The translations under genes and the position numbers were made by a program. The notes beneath the pieces are model-generated. The model did no database searches and had not been told where the DNA came from. It saw only the letters and a list, made by a program, of their open reading frames with translations. A stretch of 64,000 bases of DNA, from positions 310,001 through 374,000 of the forward strand of contig NZ_BAAAUX010000014.1 of assembly GCF_039534165.1 (NCBI RefSeq), in the 5' to 3' direction. Position 1 is the first letter of the stretch; every line of letters starts with the position of its first letter. The DNA comes from Saccharopolyspora_D taberi. GTDB taxonomy: Bacteria > Actinomycetota > Actinomycetes > Mycobacteriales > Pseudonocardiaceae. Below are positions 41,789-54,034 of the stretch, in pieces.

Positions 41789-43666
41789 ATGACAGCCAGC
41801 TGGGAGACGATGCGCTCCTTCGCCAGTGACGACTCGGTGACGCGCGAACGGCTCACCCCCGGCATCACGCGGCGCATCTTCGGCTACGCCCGCCCGTACG
41901 CCCGCGACATCGTGCCGTTCCTGCTCACCGTCGCGGTCGCGGCGCTGCTGGGCATCGTCACGCCACTGCTGTTCAAGGCGATCATCGACGACGGGATCGT
42001 GCCGCGGAACCTGTCGCTGGTCGTCTGGCTCTCCGTCGCGGTGGCCGGGGTCGCGCTGCTGGAGGCGGCGCTGTCGCTGCTGCAGCGCTGGTACTCCGCG
42101 CGGCTGGGCGAGGGCCTGATCTACGACCTGCGCTCCGAGGTGTTCGACCACGTCCAGCGGATGCCGGTGGCCTTCTTCGTCCGGGCCCAGACCGGCTCGC
42201 TGGTGAGCAGGCTCAACAACGACGTCATCGGCGCGCAGCGCGCCCTGACCAGCACGCTGTCGTCGGTGGTGTCCAACGTGCTCAGCCTGGTGCTGGTGCT
42301 GGCCACCATGTTCACGCTGTCCTGGCAGATCACCCTGATCGCGCTGGTGCTGCTGCCGCTGTTCCTGCTGCCGGTGCGCTGGATCGGCCGCAGGCTGCAG
42401 CGCGTCACCCGGGAGCAGATGAAGGTCAACTCCGACATGAGCTCGCTGATGACCGAGCGGTTCGGGGTGGCGGGCGCGATGCTGACCAAGCTCTACGGCC
42501 GGGCCGACGAGGAGTCCGGCCGGTTCGCCGAGCGGGCGGGCCGGGTGCGCGACCTCGGGGTGGTCTCGGCGATGTACAGCCGGGTGTTCTTCGTGGCGCT
42601 GACCCTGCTGGCGGCGCTGGCCACCGCCGTGGTCTACGGCCTGGGCGGCGGGCTGGTGCTGGCCGGGGCGTTCCAGCTGGGCACCCTGGTCGCGCTGGCG
42701 ACCCTGCTGAACCGGCTGTACGGGCCGCTGACGGCGCTGTCCAACGTGCACGTCGACGTGATGACCGCGCTGGTCAGCTTCGACCGGGTCTTCGAGGTGC
42801 TCGACCTCAAGCCGATGATCCAGGAGAAGCCCGGCGCGGTGGCGCTGCCCGCCGGTGCCTCCGACGTCGAGTTCGACCACGTGTCGTTTCGCTACCCCGC
42901 CTCCAGCGAGGTGTCGCTGGCTTCGCTGGAATCGGTCGCGCACAACGACAACGCCCCCGCGCACCAGGTGCTGCACGACATCTCGTTCCGGGCCGAGCCC
43001 GGCCAGACAATCGCGCTCGTGGGGCCCTCCGGCGCGGGCAAGACCACGATCACCCACCTCGCGGGCCGGCTCTACGACGCCGACGAGGGCGCCGTGCGCA
43101 TCGGCGGCACCGACGTCCGCGACGTCCGGCTGGCGTCGCTGTACTCGACGGTCGGGGTCGTCACCCAGGACCCGCACCTGTTCCACGACACGATCCGCGC
43201 GAACCTCACCTTCGCCCGTCCCGGCGCCACCGACGACGAGCTGGTGCAAGCGCTGCGCACCGCCCAGCTGGAGCACCTGCTCTCGGCGCTGCCGGACGGG
43301 CTGGACACCGTGGTCGGCGACCGCGGCTACCGGTTGTCCGGGGGCGAGAAGCAGCGGCTGGCCATCGCCCGGCTGCTGCTCAAGGCCCCGCCGGTCGTGG
43401 TCCTCGACGAGGCGACCGCGCACCTGGACTCCGAATCCGAGGTCGCGGTGCAGCAGGCGCTGCGCACCGCGCTGTCGGGCCGCACGGCGCTGGTGATCGC
43501 CCACCGGCTCTCCACGATCCGGGAAGCCGACCGGATCCTGGTCATCTCCGACGGGCGGATCGCGGAGGACGGAACGCACACCGAGCTGCTGGCCAGGGGC
43601 GGCCTCTACGCGGAGCTGTACCGGACGCAGTTCTCGCAGGGCAAGGACACCGCGCTGACCGCCTGA
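41789..43666 (+). CDS. ABC transporter, fused permease and ATPase (exporter type)
   Basis: 625 residues. Six membrane helices in about residues 40-330, then an ATPase with Walker A GPSGAGKTT, Q-loop VVTQDPHLFHD, signature LSGGEKQR, Walker B VVVLDEATAHLD and H-loop IAHRLST: complete, so active. A half-transporter of the multidrug/lipid-flippase type that works as a homodimer. The ATG at 41789 has GAAGGGA upstream. Convergent with a MarR gene. Confidence 0.92.
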   Translation: MTASWETMRSFASDDSVTRERLTPGITRRIFGYARPYARDIVPFLLTVAVAALLGIVTPLLFKAIIDDGIVPRNLSLVVWLSVAVAGVALLEAALSLLQRWYSARLGEGLIYDLRSEVFDHVQRMPVAFFVRAQTGSLVSRLNNDVIGAQRALTSTLSSVVSNVLSLVLVLATMFTLSWQITLIALVLLPLFLLPVRWIGRRLQRVTREQMKVNSDMSSLMTERFGVAGAMLTKLYGRADEESGRFAERAGRVRDLGVVSAMYSRVFFVALTLLAALATAVVYGLGGGLVLAGAFQLGTLVALATLLNRLYGPLTALSNVHVDVMTALVSFDRVFEVLDLKPMIQEKPGAVALPAGASDVEFDHVSFRYPASSEVSLASLESVAHNDNAPAHQVLHDISFRAEPGQTIALVGPSGAGKTTITHLAGRLYDADEGAVRIGGTDVRDVRLASLYSTVGVVTQDPHLFHDTIRANLTFARPGATDDELVQALRTAQLEHLLSALPDGLDTVVGDRGYRLSGGEKQRLAIARLLLKAPPVVVLDEATAHLDSESEVAVQQALRTALSGRTALVIAHRLSTIREADRILVISDGRIAEDGTHTELLARGGLYAELYRTQFSQGKDTALTA

Positions 43667-43684
43667 CGCACGTCGGCGGTGGCG

Positions 43685-44200
43685 TCACCGCTCGCGGCCT
43701 CCTGCGGCGGTCCGCTCGCAGGGGGCCGCGGTGCGCAGCCTGCCCTCGGGATCGATGTGCGCCAGCATCGCGGTGCACACCTCGTCCAGATCGCGCACCT
43801 GCTCGTCGTCCAGCCCGTCGAAGATCATCGCCCGGACCTGCTCGACGTGGCCGGGCGCGGTTTCCACGACCTTGGCGTACCCGGCGTCGGTCAGCTCGGC
43901 GACGCTGCCGCGGCCGTCGCCCTCGGCCCGCTGCCGCCGCACCCACCCGCGCTTCTCCAGCCGGGCCACGACGTGCGACACGCGGGACGGCGAGGCGTTG
44001 GCCTGCGCGGCGAGGTGGCTCATCCGCAGGGCCCGGTCCGGGTCCTCCGACAGCATCGCGAGCACCCAGTAGCCGAAGTGGGTCAGCTCGGAGTCGCGTT
44101 GCAGCTGGGCGTCGAGTCCGGCGGGTACGACGGTCATCAGCGCGGCGAGCTTGCGCCAGGCCCGTTGCTGCTCGTCGGTCAACCATCGCGGCTCGTCCAC
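43685..44200 (-). CDS. MarR-family transcriptional regulator
   Basis: 171 residues from GTG 44200, whose product begins DEPRWLTDEQQRAWRKL as usual for this subfamily; an upstream GTG at 44248 would overlap the PHP gene. Winged helix ANASPSRVSHVVARLEKRGW with the wing RRQRAEGDGRGS. The opposite-strand exporter ends 18 bases away. Ligand and targets unknown. Confidence 0.87.
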   Translation of the reverse strand: MDEPRWLTDEQQRAWRKLAALMTVVPAGLDAQLQRDSELTHFGYWVLAMLSEDPDRALRMSHLAAQANASPSRVSHVVARLEKRGWVRRQRAEGDGRGSVAELTDAGYAKVVETAPGHVEQVRAMIFDGLDDEQVRDLDEVCTAMLAHIDPEGRLRTAAPCERTAAGGRER

Positions 44201-44231
44201 GTCGGCGAGCTTACCCGGAGTGGCCGAACGC

Positions 44232-45236
44232 TCACTCCGCCGGAGCACGGCGGGAGCGCAGCAGCCGGTCGGCCGTCCGGGTGTTGATGACGCGGTCCGC
44301 CGGGACCCCGCACTGCTCGGCCCGCGCGCAGCCGTTGTGCAGCCAGTCGAGCTGACCCGGCGCGTGGCCGTCGGAGTCGATGCTGAACCGGCAGCCGAGG
44401 CCGAGCGCCTTGCGGATCAGCTCGCGCGGCGGGTCGAGCCGGTCCGGGCGCGAGTTGATCTCGACCGCGACTCCGTTCTCCGCGCACGCCTCGAAGACCG
44501 CGTCGGCGTCGAACGCGGACTGGGGGCGCCGCTGGCCGCGGATCCGCCGCCCGGTGCAGTGGCCGAGCACGTCGACGTGCGGGTTCCGCACCGCCGCGCA
44601 CATCCGGCGGGTCATCGCACGGGACTCCATCCGCAGCTTCGAATGCACGCTGGCCACCACGATGTCGAGTTCGGCCAGCAGGTCCTCGTCCTGGTCCAGC
44701 TCGCCGTCGTCGAGGATGTCGACCTCGACGCCGGTGAGGACGCGGAACGGCGCGAGGCGTTCGTTGAGCTCGGCGACCACGTCGAGCTGGCGGCGGAGCC
44801 GGTCGGCCGACAGGCCGTTGGCGACGGTCAGCCGGGGCGAGTGGTCGGTGAGCACCATCCACTCGTGCCCGAGGTCGCGGGCGGTCTCGGCCATCTCCTC
44901 GATCGGGCTGCCGCCGTCGGACCAGTCCGAGTGGGTGTGGCAGTCGCCGCGCAGGGCCTCGCGCAGGGCGCGGCCCTCCTCGGGCGTCCGCGCCTCGGCC
45001 CGGAGTTCGCCCAGGTACTCCGGAACCTCGCCGCGGTGGGCCTGCTCGATGACCTTGGCCGTCGTCCTGCCGATCCCCTGCAGGTCGGTCAGCGTGCCGG
45101 ACTCGACCCTCCGCGCGATGCCGCTCTCGCCTTCGACGACCTCGGCGGCGCGGCGGAACGCGCGGACCCGGTAGGTCGGCGCATCGTCGCGTTCCAGCCA
45201 GAACGCGATCTCCTTCAAAGCCCGCACCGGATCCAT
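44232..45236 (-). CDS. PHP-domain phosphoesterase with N-terminal helix-hairpin-helix (PolX-like, no polymerase domain)
   Basis: 334 residues. Residues 1-80 resemble the N-terminal domain of DNA polymerase X, with helix-hairpin-helix TDLQGIGRTTAKVIEQA (about 48-64). The PHP trinuclear metal site follows directly: GDCHTHSDWSDGG, LTDHS, GVEVDI, ASVHSK, GHCTG, SIDSDGH, all ligands present. The nucleotidyltransferase palm that PolX carries between these parts is missing. Probably a DNA 3'-end-processing phosphatase or nuclease. GAGGAGG precedes the ATG. Confidence 0.87.
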   Translation of the reverse strand: MDPVRALKEIAFWLERDDAPTYRVRAFRRAAEVVEGESGIARRVESGTLTDLQGIGRTTAKVIEQAHRGEVPEYLGELRAEARTPEEGRALREALRGDCHTHSDWSDGGSPIEEMAETARDLGHEWMVLTDHSPRLTVANGLSADRLRRQLDVVAELNERLAPFRVLTGVEVDILDDGELDQDEDLLAELDIVVASVHSKLRMESRAMTRRMCAAVRNPHVDVLGHCTGRRIRGQRRPQSAFDADAVFEACAENGVAVEINSRPDRLDPPRELIRKALGLGCRFSIDSDGHAPGQLDWLHNGCARAEQCGVPADRVINTRTADRLLRSRRAPAE

Positions 45237-45253
45237 CGGTACCTCCTCGCGGG

Positions 45254-46009
45254 TCAGCTGCGCACCGGTTCCCGTTCCAGCACACCACGGGCGATCAGCT
45301 CCAGCACGACCACGATCGCCACCGCCTCCACGGCCAGCAGCCCGACCAGGACGAACAGCTGCACGATCCCCGCCTCCACCGGCCCGGCCCCGCCCAGCAG
45401 CATGCCGACGAACGCGCCGGGCAGCGTCACCGTGCCGACCGTGCGGGTCTGGTCCAGCGCCGGGACCAGGGCGGTGCCGGCCACCGGGCGGGCGATCTCC
45501 ATCCGCGCGTCGCGGTCGGTCAAGCCCAGCGCCAGCGCGGCCTCGACCTCGCCCCGGCGGTGCGCCAGCTCGTCGGCCAGCCGCCGCCCGGCGAGCGCGG
45601 TCGCGGTCAGCGCTCCTCCGATCAGCTGGCCGATCAGCGGGATCAGCACCAGCCCGGTGACCGGGACCGCGCCGGTGAGCAGCAGCAGTCCGGCCACCGG
45701 CGCCACCCCGGCGACCAGCGGCACGGCGGCCCACCAGCGGGCGCGGCCCGCGGTGATGCGCCCGCCCGCGGTCCACGCCGCGACCAGGAGCATCAGCAGG
45801 AGGAAGAGTCCGATCAGGACGCCGGAGCCGACGATGTAGGCGATGACCAGGGCCACGGCCAGCAGTTGCACCGTGCCGCGCAGCCCGGCGACGAGGATCG
45901 GGCGCCAGCGGCCGATCCCGCCCACGGCCACGGTCGCGGCGGCGGCGAGCAGCAGCGCGGCGATGACGGCGCCGAGAGCCGGGGTGACCGGGATCGCTGA
46001 CGATGTCAC
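45254..46009 (-). CDS. UPF0014 / FetB-like ABC permease
   Basis: 251 residues with about seven membrane helices. The conserved cytoplasmic loop ALDQTRTVGTVTLPGAFVGM defines the UPF0014 family, to which the iron exporter subunit FetB belongs. The FetA ATPase that should pair with it is not adjacent, so the partner must lie elsewhere or function differs. It precedes the PHP gene by 17 bases on the same strand. Confidence 0.85.
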   Translation of the reverse strand: MTSSAIPVTPALGAVIAALLLAAAATVAVGGIGRWRPILVAGLRGTVQLLAVALVIAYIVGSGVLIGLFLLLMLLVAAWTAGGRITAGRARWWAAVPLVAGVAPVAGLLLLTGAVPVTGLVLIPLIGQLIGGALTATALAGRRLADELAHRRGEVEAALALGLTDRDARMEIARPVAGTALVPALDQTRTVGTVTLPGAFVGMLLGGAGPVEAGIVQLFVLVGLLAVEAVAIVVVLELIARGVLEREPVRS

Positions 46010-46064
46010 CCGACGACCTTATGGCCTGGTCCCGGTTCTCGGCTGGGACCGAGTGGATCAGGGC

Positions 46065-47000
46065 TCAGGCCGACCGGTCCAGCAGCTCCGTCGGCTCGGC
46101 GATGACGTCGACGAGCGCGCCGTTGCGGGTGACGGTGATCTGCAGCGGCCTGCCGATCGCCTCGGCGAACATCAGCCGCTGGAGTCCCTGCGCGTCCTCC
46201 ACCGGTTCGCCCGCCGCCGTGAGCACCAGGTCGCCGGGGTGCAGGCCGGCCTGGTCGGCCGGGCTCCGCCGGACCACGTCGACCACGCGCAGGCCGGTGC
46301 GCTGGCCGATCCGCCTCGCCAGGTCCTCCGGCAGCGGGGCCGGCGTGGTCACCAGGCCGAGGAAGGCGCGGCGGACCCTGCCGAACCGCACCAGCGCGTC
46401 GATGATCCGCCGGGTCGTCGCGTTGACCGGGATCGCCAGCCCGAGCCCCACCCCGGCGACCGCCGTGTTGATGCCGACGACGTGGCCGCGCGAGTCGGCC
46501 AGCGCGCCACCGGAGTTGCCGGGGTTGAGCGCGGCGTCGGTCTGGATGACGTCCTCGATGATCCGGGCGGCCTGGCCGCTGCGGGCCGGCAGCGACCGCC
46601 CCAGCCCGCTGACGACCCCCGCGGTCACCGAGCCCGACAGCCCGAGCGGGTTGCCCACCGCGACCACGAGCTGGCCGACGACGAGGTCGTCGCTGTCGCC
46701 CAGCACGACCGGGTCCGGCGTCGGGCCGTCGGCCCGGACCACGGCCAGGTCCGACAGCGGATCGGCACCGGTGACGGTGAAGCGGGTGCTGGTCCCGTCG
46801 GCGAAGTCGGCCGCCCCACCGCGGGCGTCGCCGACGACGTGGGCGTTGGTCAGCAGGTAGCCGTCCGGGGTGAACACCACCCCCGACCCTGTGCCCGCGC
46901 CCGCCAGTCGCAGGCTCGCGACCTTCGGCGTGATCGCCGCGGCGACCGAGGTGACCGTGCGCGAGTAGGCGTCCAGCGGATCGCCGCCATGAGTGCTCAT
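46065..47000 (-). CDS. HtrA/DegP-like serine protease with PDZ domain
   Basis: 311 residues from ATG 47000 (GAGGAGG upstream). Trypsin-like domain with His (LLTNAHVVGDA), Asp (DPLSDLAVVR) and Ser (LNPGNSGGALAD), then a PDZ domain (about 215-305; ADQAGLHPGDLVLTAAGEPV). There is no signal peptide or membrane anchor; the in-frame extension to 47279 is basic and not hydrophobic. A cytosolic quality-control protease is inferred, unusual for the family. Confidence 0.88.
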   Translation of the reverse strand: MSTHGGDPLDAYSRTVTSVAAAITPKVASLRLAGAGTGSGVVFTPDGYLLTNAHVVGDARGGAADFADGTSTRFTVTGADPLSDLAVVRADGPTPDPVVLGDSDDLVVGQLVVAVGNPLGLSGSVTAGVVSGLGRSLPARSGQAARIIEDVIQTDAALNPGNSGGALADSRGHVVGINTAVAGVGLGLAIPVNATTRRIIDALVRFGRVRRAFLGLVTTPAPLPEDLARRIGQRTGLRVVDVVRRSPADQAGLHPGDLVLTAAGEPVEDAQGLQRLMFAEAIGRPLQITVTRNGALVDVIAEPTELLDRSA

Positions 47001-47162
47001 CGCCGCCTCCTCGTCCAGCGCGTGCCTGCGCAACACCCGGCTCCCCGGCCGCATTCCCGCGGCGTCCCACATCGTGGCGTCACACGCGCCCCGCGAGACC
47101 ACCCGCGGACACTCCCGCCACAGCGCGGAAACCGACCGTCGAAACCGGCCCCACCTGCGGTT

Positions 47163-47339
47163 ATGGTGGCGGGATACCCCGAAGAAGCCCCGACGTTTGG
47201 ACCGACGATGCAGCCGCACGGGATCGATCACTTCGACGCCACCTTCGCCCGCGACCTGGCGTGGGCGCAGAAGCTCCACGAGCAGCTCGACCAGCTGCCG
47301 ACCACCGACGACGCCGAGACCGAGGACAGCCCGCGCTGA
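47163..47339 (+). CDS. Small hypothetical protein
   Basis: 58 residues from ATG 47163, or 43 from ATG 47208 (MQPHGIDHFDATFARDLAWA). Acidic C-terminus TTDDAETEDSPR. Neither start has a good ribosome site. Coding bias is acceptable, and it sits tightly against the convergent kinase gene (3 bases between stops). No family recognised. Confidence 0.45.
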   Translation: MVAGYPEEAPTFGPTMQPHGIDHFDATFARDLAWAQKLHEQLDQLPTTDDAETEDSPR

Positions 47340-47342
47340 GGC

Positions 47343-51314
<3,972 letters not shown>

Positions 51315-51454
51315 GGCAGACCTCCGAACAGCAGTTCCTGTTGATCCGCGGCGCTTGGCGGTCAGGGCGACCGTAGGCGCCGCGACGCCCTGCGAACAGG
51401 GCAACAATGCCCGCTGGGCGCGTCCCGCGACCACTCGACCGTTCGGGTGGACGG

Positions 51455-52111
51455 TCAGGGACGGTTGCGCGAGTCGCGGTCCAGCCGGAGCTCGGTGGCC
51501 AGCACCGCCGCCTCGCTGCGGTGCCGCATCGCGAGCTTGGACAGCATCTGCGAGACGTAGTTCTTGACGGTCTTCTCCGCCAGGTACATCCGCTGCGAGA
51601 TCTCCCGGTTGGTCAACCCTTCCCCGATCAGCTCCAGCACCTCCCGCTCGCGGGAGGTCAGCTCCCGCAGCGGGTCGGCCTGCTCCTGCTCCCGGCGCAG
51701 CCACGCCAGCATCGCCTCGGTCTTCTTCGGGCTCAGCAGCGACTGGCCGGAACCGACCGTGCGGATGGCGTTGACCAGCTCCTCGCTCACCACTCCCTTG
51801 AGGACGAATCCAGCCGCCCCGGCCATAATCGCGTCCATCAGCGCTTCGTGGTCGTCGAACGAGGTGAGCATCAGGCAGCGCAGCCCGGGCTGGCGGGACT
51901 GCAGCTCGCGGCACAGCTCGACCCCGTTGCCGTCGGGCAGCCGCACGTCGAGCACGGCGACGTCAGGCTGGGCCTGCGGCACCAGCGCCAGCGACTCGGC
52001 GACGGTCGCGGCCTCCCCGATGAGTTCCATGTCCGATTCGGCGCTGACCAGAGCAGCGATGCCCCGGCGGATCACCTCGTGGTCGTCGACCACGAACACA
52101 CGTGTCGCCAT
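51455..52111 (-). CDS. NarL/DosR-type response regulator
   Basis: 218 residues. Receiver domain (1-120) with phospho-Asp in VAVLDVRLPDGNG (about residue 54), conserved Thr/Ser and Lys (FVLKG), then a LuxR-type helix-turn-helix (about 150-210; LTSREREVLELIGEGLTNRE and EKTVKNYVSQML). The sequence resembles DosR/DevR regulators. GGGGAGGA lies before the ATG. Upstream neighbour of the hybrid kinase in the same direction, so probably phosphorylated by it or by its phosphorelay. Confidence 0.9.
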   Translation of the reverse strand: MATRVFVVDDHEVIRRGIAALVSAESDMELIGEAATVAESLALVPQAQPDVAVLDVRLPDGNGVELCRELQSRQPGLRCLMLTSFDDHEALMDAIMAGAAGFVLKGVVSEELVNAIRTVGSGQSLLSPKKTEAMLAWLRREQEQADPLRELTSREREVLELIGEGLTNREISQRMYLAEKTVKNYVSQMLSKLAMRHRSEAAVLATELRLDRDSRNRP

Positions 52112-52320
52112 CCGGTCCTCCCCACCTTTCCACCCACCGCACCGCTCGCGCCCACGTCCTGCGGGCCCGGCTCGCGGTGGTCCTGTGGAGGCAATGACCA
52201 GGATAAATACGCTTTGAACCGAGCGCCCGACACGGTCCGTCACGCGGAGCGAACCGGTCGGACCACTGCCCGGGCCGACGGGCGTGCACGAGGATGCGGG
52301 GTCGGCTCGGACCGCGCCCG

Positions 52321-52440
52321 GCCCCGGAGCCCCAGCCGTCCCGGCCCCGGAGTCGCCAGTCGTCCTTGCCCCTGTAGTCCACAGCCGTCCCGACTCCACC
52401 GAAGCCCCCAGCCGTTCCCGGCCCCCGAAGTCCGCGGCGC
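52321..52440. repeat. Degenerate ~24-base tandem repeats
   Basis: About five imperfect copies of CCCCGGAGTC-CCAGCCGTCC-CGG between the regulator's promoter region and the ABC transporter remnants. No coding function; copies differ by several bases and by small indels. Confidence 0.6.
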
Positions 52441-52479
52441 GTCGGCCGCCCGACGAGAACGCCACCCCGCCCAGCCCCG

Positions 52480-52631
52480 CCCGCCTGCTGCGGCCCGCGG
52501 CGGGCGAGGTCCGCGTGCACGGCGAACCGCTGGACGGGCTGAACCGGCTTTTCGTCACCCACGACCTCGACGAGGCGGTGTCGATGTCCGATGAGGTCGT
52601 GCTGCTGTCGGCCGGGCCCGCCTCGCCATGA
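52480..52631 (+). pseudogene. Remnant of a NitT/TauT-type ABC ATPase
   Basis: Two ends of an ABC ATPase joined by a large internal deletion. LLRPAAGEVRVHGEPLDG is the strand after Walker A and LFVTHDLDEAVSMSDEVVLL is the H-loop region near the C-terminus; Walker A, signature and Walker B are gone. The reading frame continues to a TGA overlapping the ATG of the permease remnant, preserving the old operon junction. Confidence 0.75.
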
Positions 52632-52867
52632 CGGCGGATTCGCGCGCAGCCAAGCTTGAGTCCATATCGGACACAGGTGGGCGGCGTCCCGGCCGCGCGC
52701 TCGTCCTGGCGGCGCAGGCCGGGCTCGGATTCGCCGTCGTGCTGGGCTGGGAATTCGGCGTCCGAGCCGGGGTGGTCGACGAGTTCTTCTTCAGCGCTCT
52801 CAGCGACATCGCCCTGCGGGTCGGGCAGTGGCGGGTCCTGCTGCGCTGCCAGCCCACCCACCGCTGA
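52628..52867 (+). pseudogene. Remnant of a NitT/TauT-type ABC permease, N-terminus
   Basis: 79 codons. ALVLAAQAGLGFAVVLGWEF then GVRAGVVDEFFFSALSDIAL is the first helix and following loop of SsuC/TauC-type permeases. The frame then stops; the remaining five helices are absent. Overlaps the ATPase remnant by four bases (ATGA). Confidence 0.75.
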
Positions 52868-52900
52868 GCGGTGTTCCGACAACCTGCCCAGGAGGAGAAG

Positions 52901-53063
52901 TTTCGGAACTGGCGGAGAATCGTCGTGGTGCTGGTGGCCGTGACCGCGCTGGCGTCCTGCACGCCGAAGCCCGGCGAGGGTGCCGGATCGGCGGTACTCA
53001 TCGGCGTCGGCGGGTACTACGACCACGCGATCCACACCAACGACTTCCTGCCCTACCCCTGGG
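52901..53063 (+). pseudogene. Remnant of an ABC substrate-binding lipoprotein
   Basis: GGAGG at 52891-52895 is followed six bases later by TTT where a start codon is expected, then RNWRRIVVVLVAVTALASCT, a lipoprotein signal with lipobox LASC. After about 35 more codons the frame runs into the 3' end of the convergent SRPBCC gene. The binding domain is missing. Third member of the decayed transporter. Confidence 0.7.
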
Positions 53064-53547
53064 CGGTCAGCTCGATCGAGCGCTTGATCGCGCCGACGGT
53101 CTCGCCCATCGACGCCTCCAGCGACGCGCGCCGCTCGGTGATGAACGTCCCGCCGCTCTCGGCGTCCATCCGCAGCATCAGGTCCGTGGGCTCGCGCATG
53201 ACGAACCGCTGGGTCAGGGTCGAACCGGCGTCGTCCGGAACGACCTCGAACGACCACACCGCCGTCTCGGCGTCCGGCGCCGAGGTCAGCACCGCCCACG
53301 CGAACCGGCGGCCGGGGTCGGCGCTGACGACCAGGCAGTCGGTCGACCAGCTCTGGTCACCGATCCGGTTGTGCCCGCGGAACCGGGCGCCCACCGCGCC
53401 CGGATCGCCCTCGGTCCACTCGCCGCCGACGCATTCCGGGCTCCACTCGCCCATGCGCGTGATGTCGCTGGCCAGCTCGTAGACCGCGCCGGGATCGGCC
53501 CGGACGTGGACGGAAGCGCTGATGTCGTACGCGGGTTCATGATCCAT
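53053..53547 (-). CDS. SRPBCC (START/Bet v1-like) family protein
   Basis: 164 residues of the helix-grip fold: ISASVHVRADPGAVYELASD at the N-terminus, MGEWSPECVGG next, and a long C-terminal helix ETVGAIKRSIEL. Members bind hydrophobic ligands in a central cavity or act as polyketide cyclase-like enzymes; no catalytic residue can be assigned. It ends inside the decayed lipoprotein remnant on the other strand. Confidence 0.82.
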   Translation of the reverse strand: MDHEPAYDISASVHVRADPGAVYELASDITRMGEWSPECVGGEWTEGDPGAVGARFRGHNRIGDQSWSTDCLVVSADPGRRFAWAVLTSAPDAETAVWSFEVVPDDAGSTLTQRFVMREPTDLMLRMDAESGGTFITERRASLEASMGETVGAIKRSIELTAQG

Positions 53548-53614
53548 GCCGCCAGTATGCCGTCGCGGGCGGAGGTGGCGGCGGAGGAGTCCGCCGCCAC
53601 CTCGCCGCGTCCGG

Positions 53615-54034
53615 TCAGCTCATCGCGTAGACGCTCTCCACGAAGTGGGCGATCTGCGCGTCCGTGAGGTTCCTGGCCAGATCCGCCTCGGCGATCATGC
53701 CGACCAGCTTGTGGTCGGCGATCACCGGCACCCGCCGGATCTGGTGCTGCTCCATCAGGTTCAGCACCTCACCGACGTCGGCACCGGCATCGACCCAGAA
53801 CGGCGTTCCCTGCGCGAGCTCACCGGCCTTCACCTCGGCCGGGTCCTTTCCCTCCGCGCAGCACCGGAGCACGATGTCCCGGTCGGTGATCATGCCGTGC
53901 AGCCGGTCGTCCCTGCCGCAGATCGGCAGGGAACCGACGTTGAGATCACGCATCATCTGCGCCGCCCGGTGCAGGCTCTCGTCCTCGTTCACGCACTTGG
54001 CACCGGCGTGCATGATGTCGCGAGCCGTCGTCAT
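53615..54034 (-). CDS. CBS-domain pair protein (Hrp1-like)
   Basis: 139 residues forming a single Bateman module: first CBS around ARDIMHAGAKCVNEDESLHR to GMITDRDIVLR, second around GELAQGTPFWVDAGADVGEV to GMIAEADLARN. It resembles the hypoxic response protein Hrp1 of mycobacteria, a DosR-regulon member, and binds adenylates in that family. AAGGAG lies 11 bases before the ATG. Its proximity to a DosR-like regulator is suggestive only. Confidence 0.88.
   Translation of the reverse strand: MTTARDIMHAGAKCVNEDESLHRAAQMMRDLNVGSLPICGRDDRLHGMITDRDIVLRCCAEGKDPAEVKAGELAQGTPFWVDAGADVGEVLNLMEQHQIRRVPVIADHKLVGMIAEADLARNLTDAQIAHFVESVYAMS

Noticed and set aside
52321..52440. Possible CRISPR array
   Set aside because: Repeat units are contiguous and degenerate with no unique spacers, and no cas genes are nearby.
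52284..52631. Intact 115-residue ABC protein
   Set aside because: The first 60 residues are translated tandem repeats and the rest lacks Walker A, signature and Walker B; treated as a pseudogene remnant.
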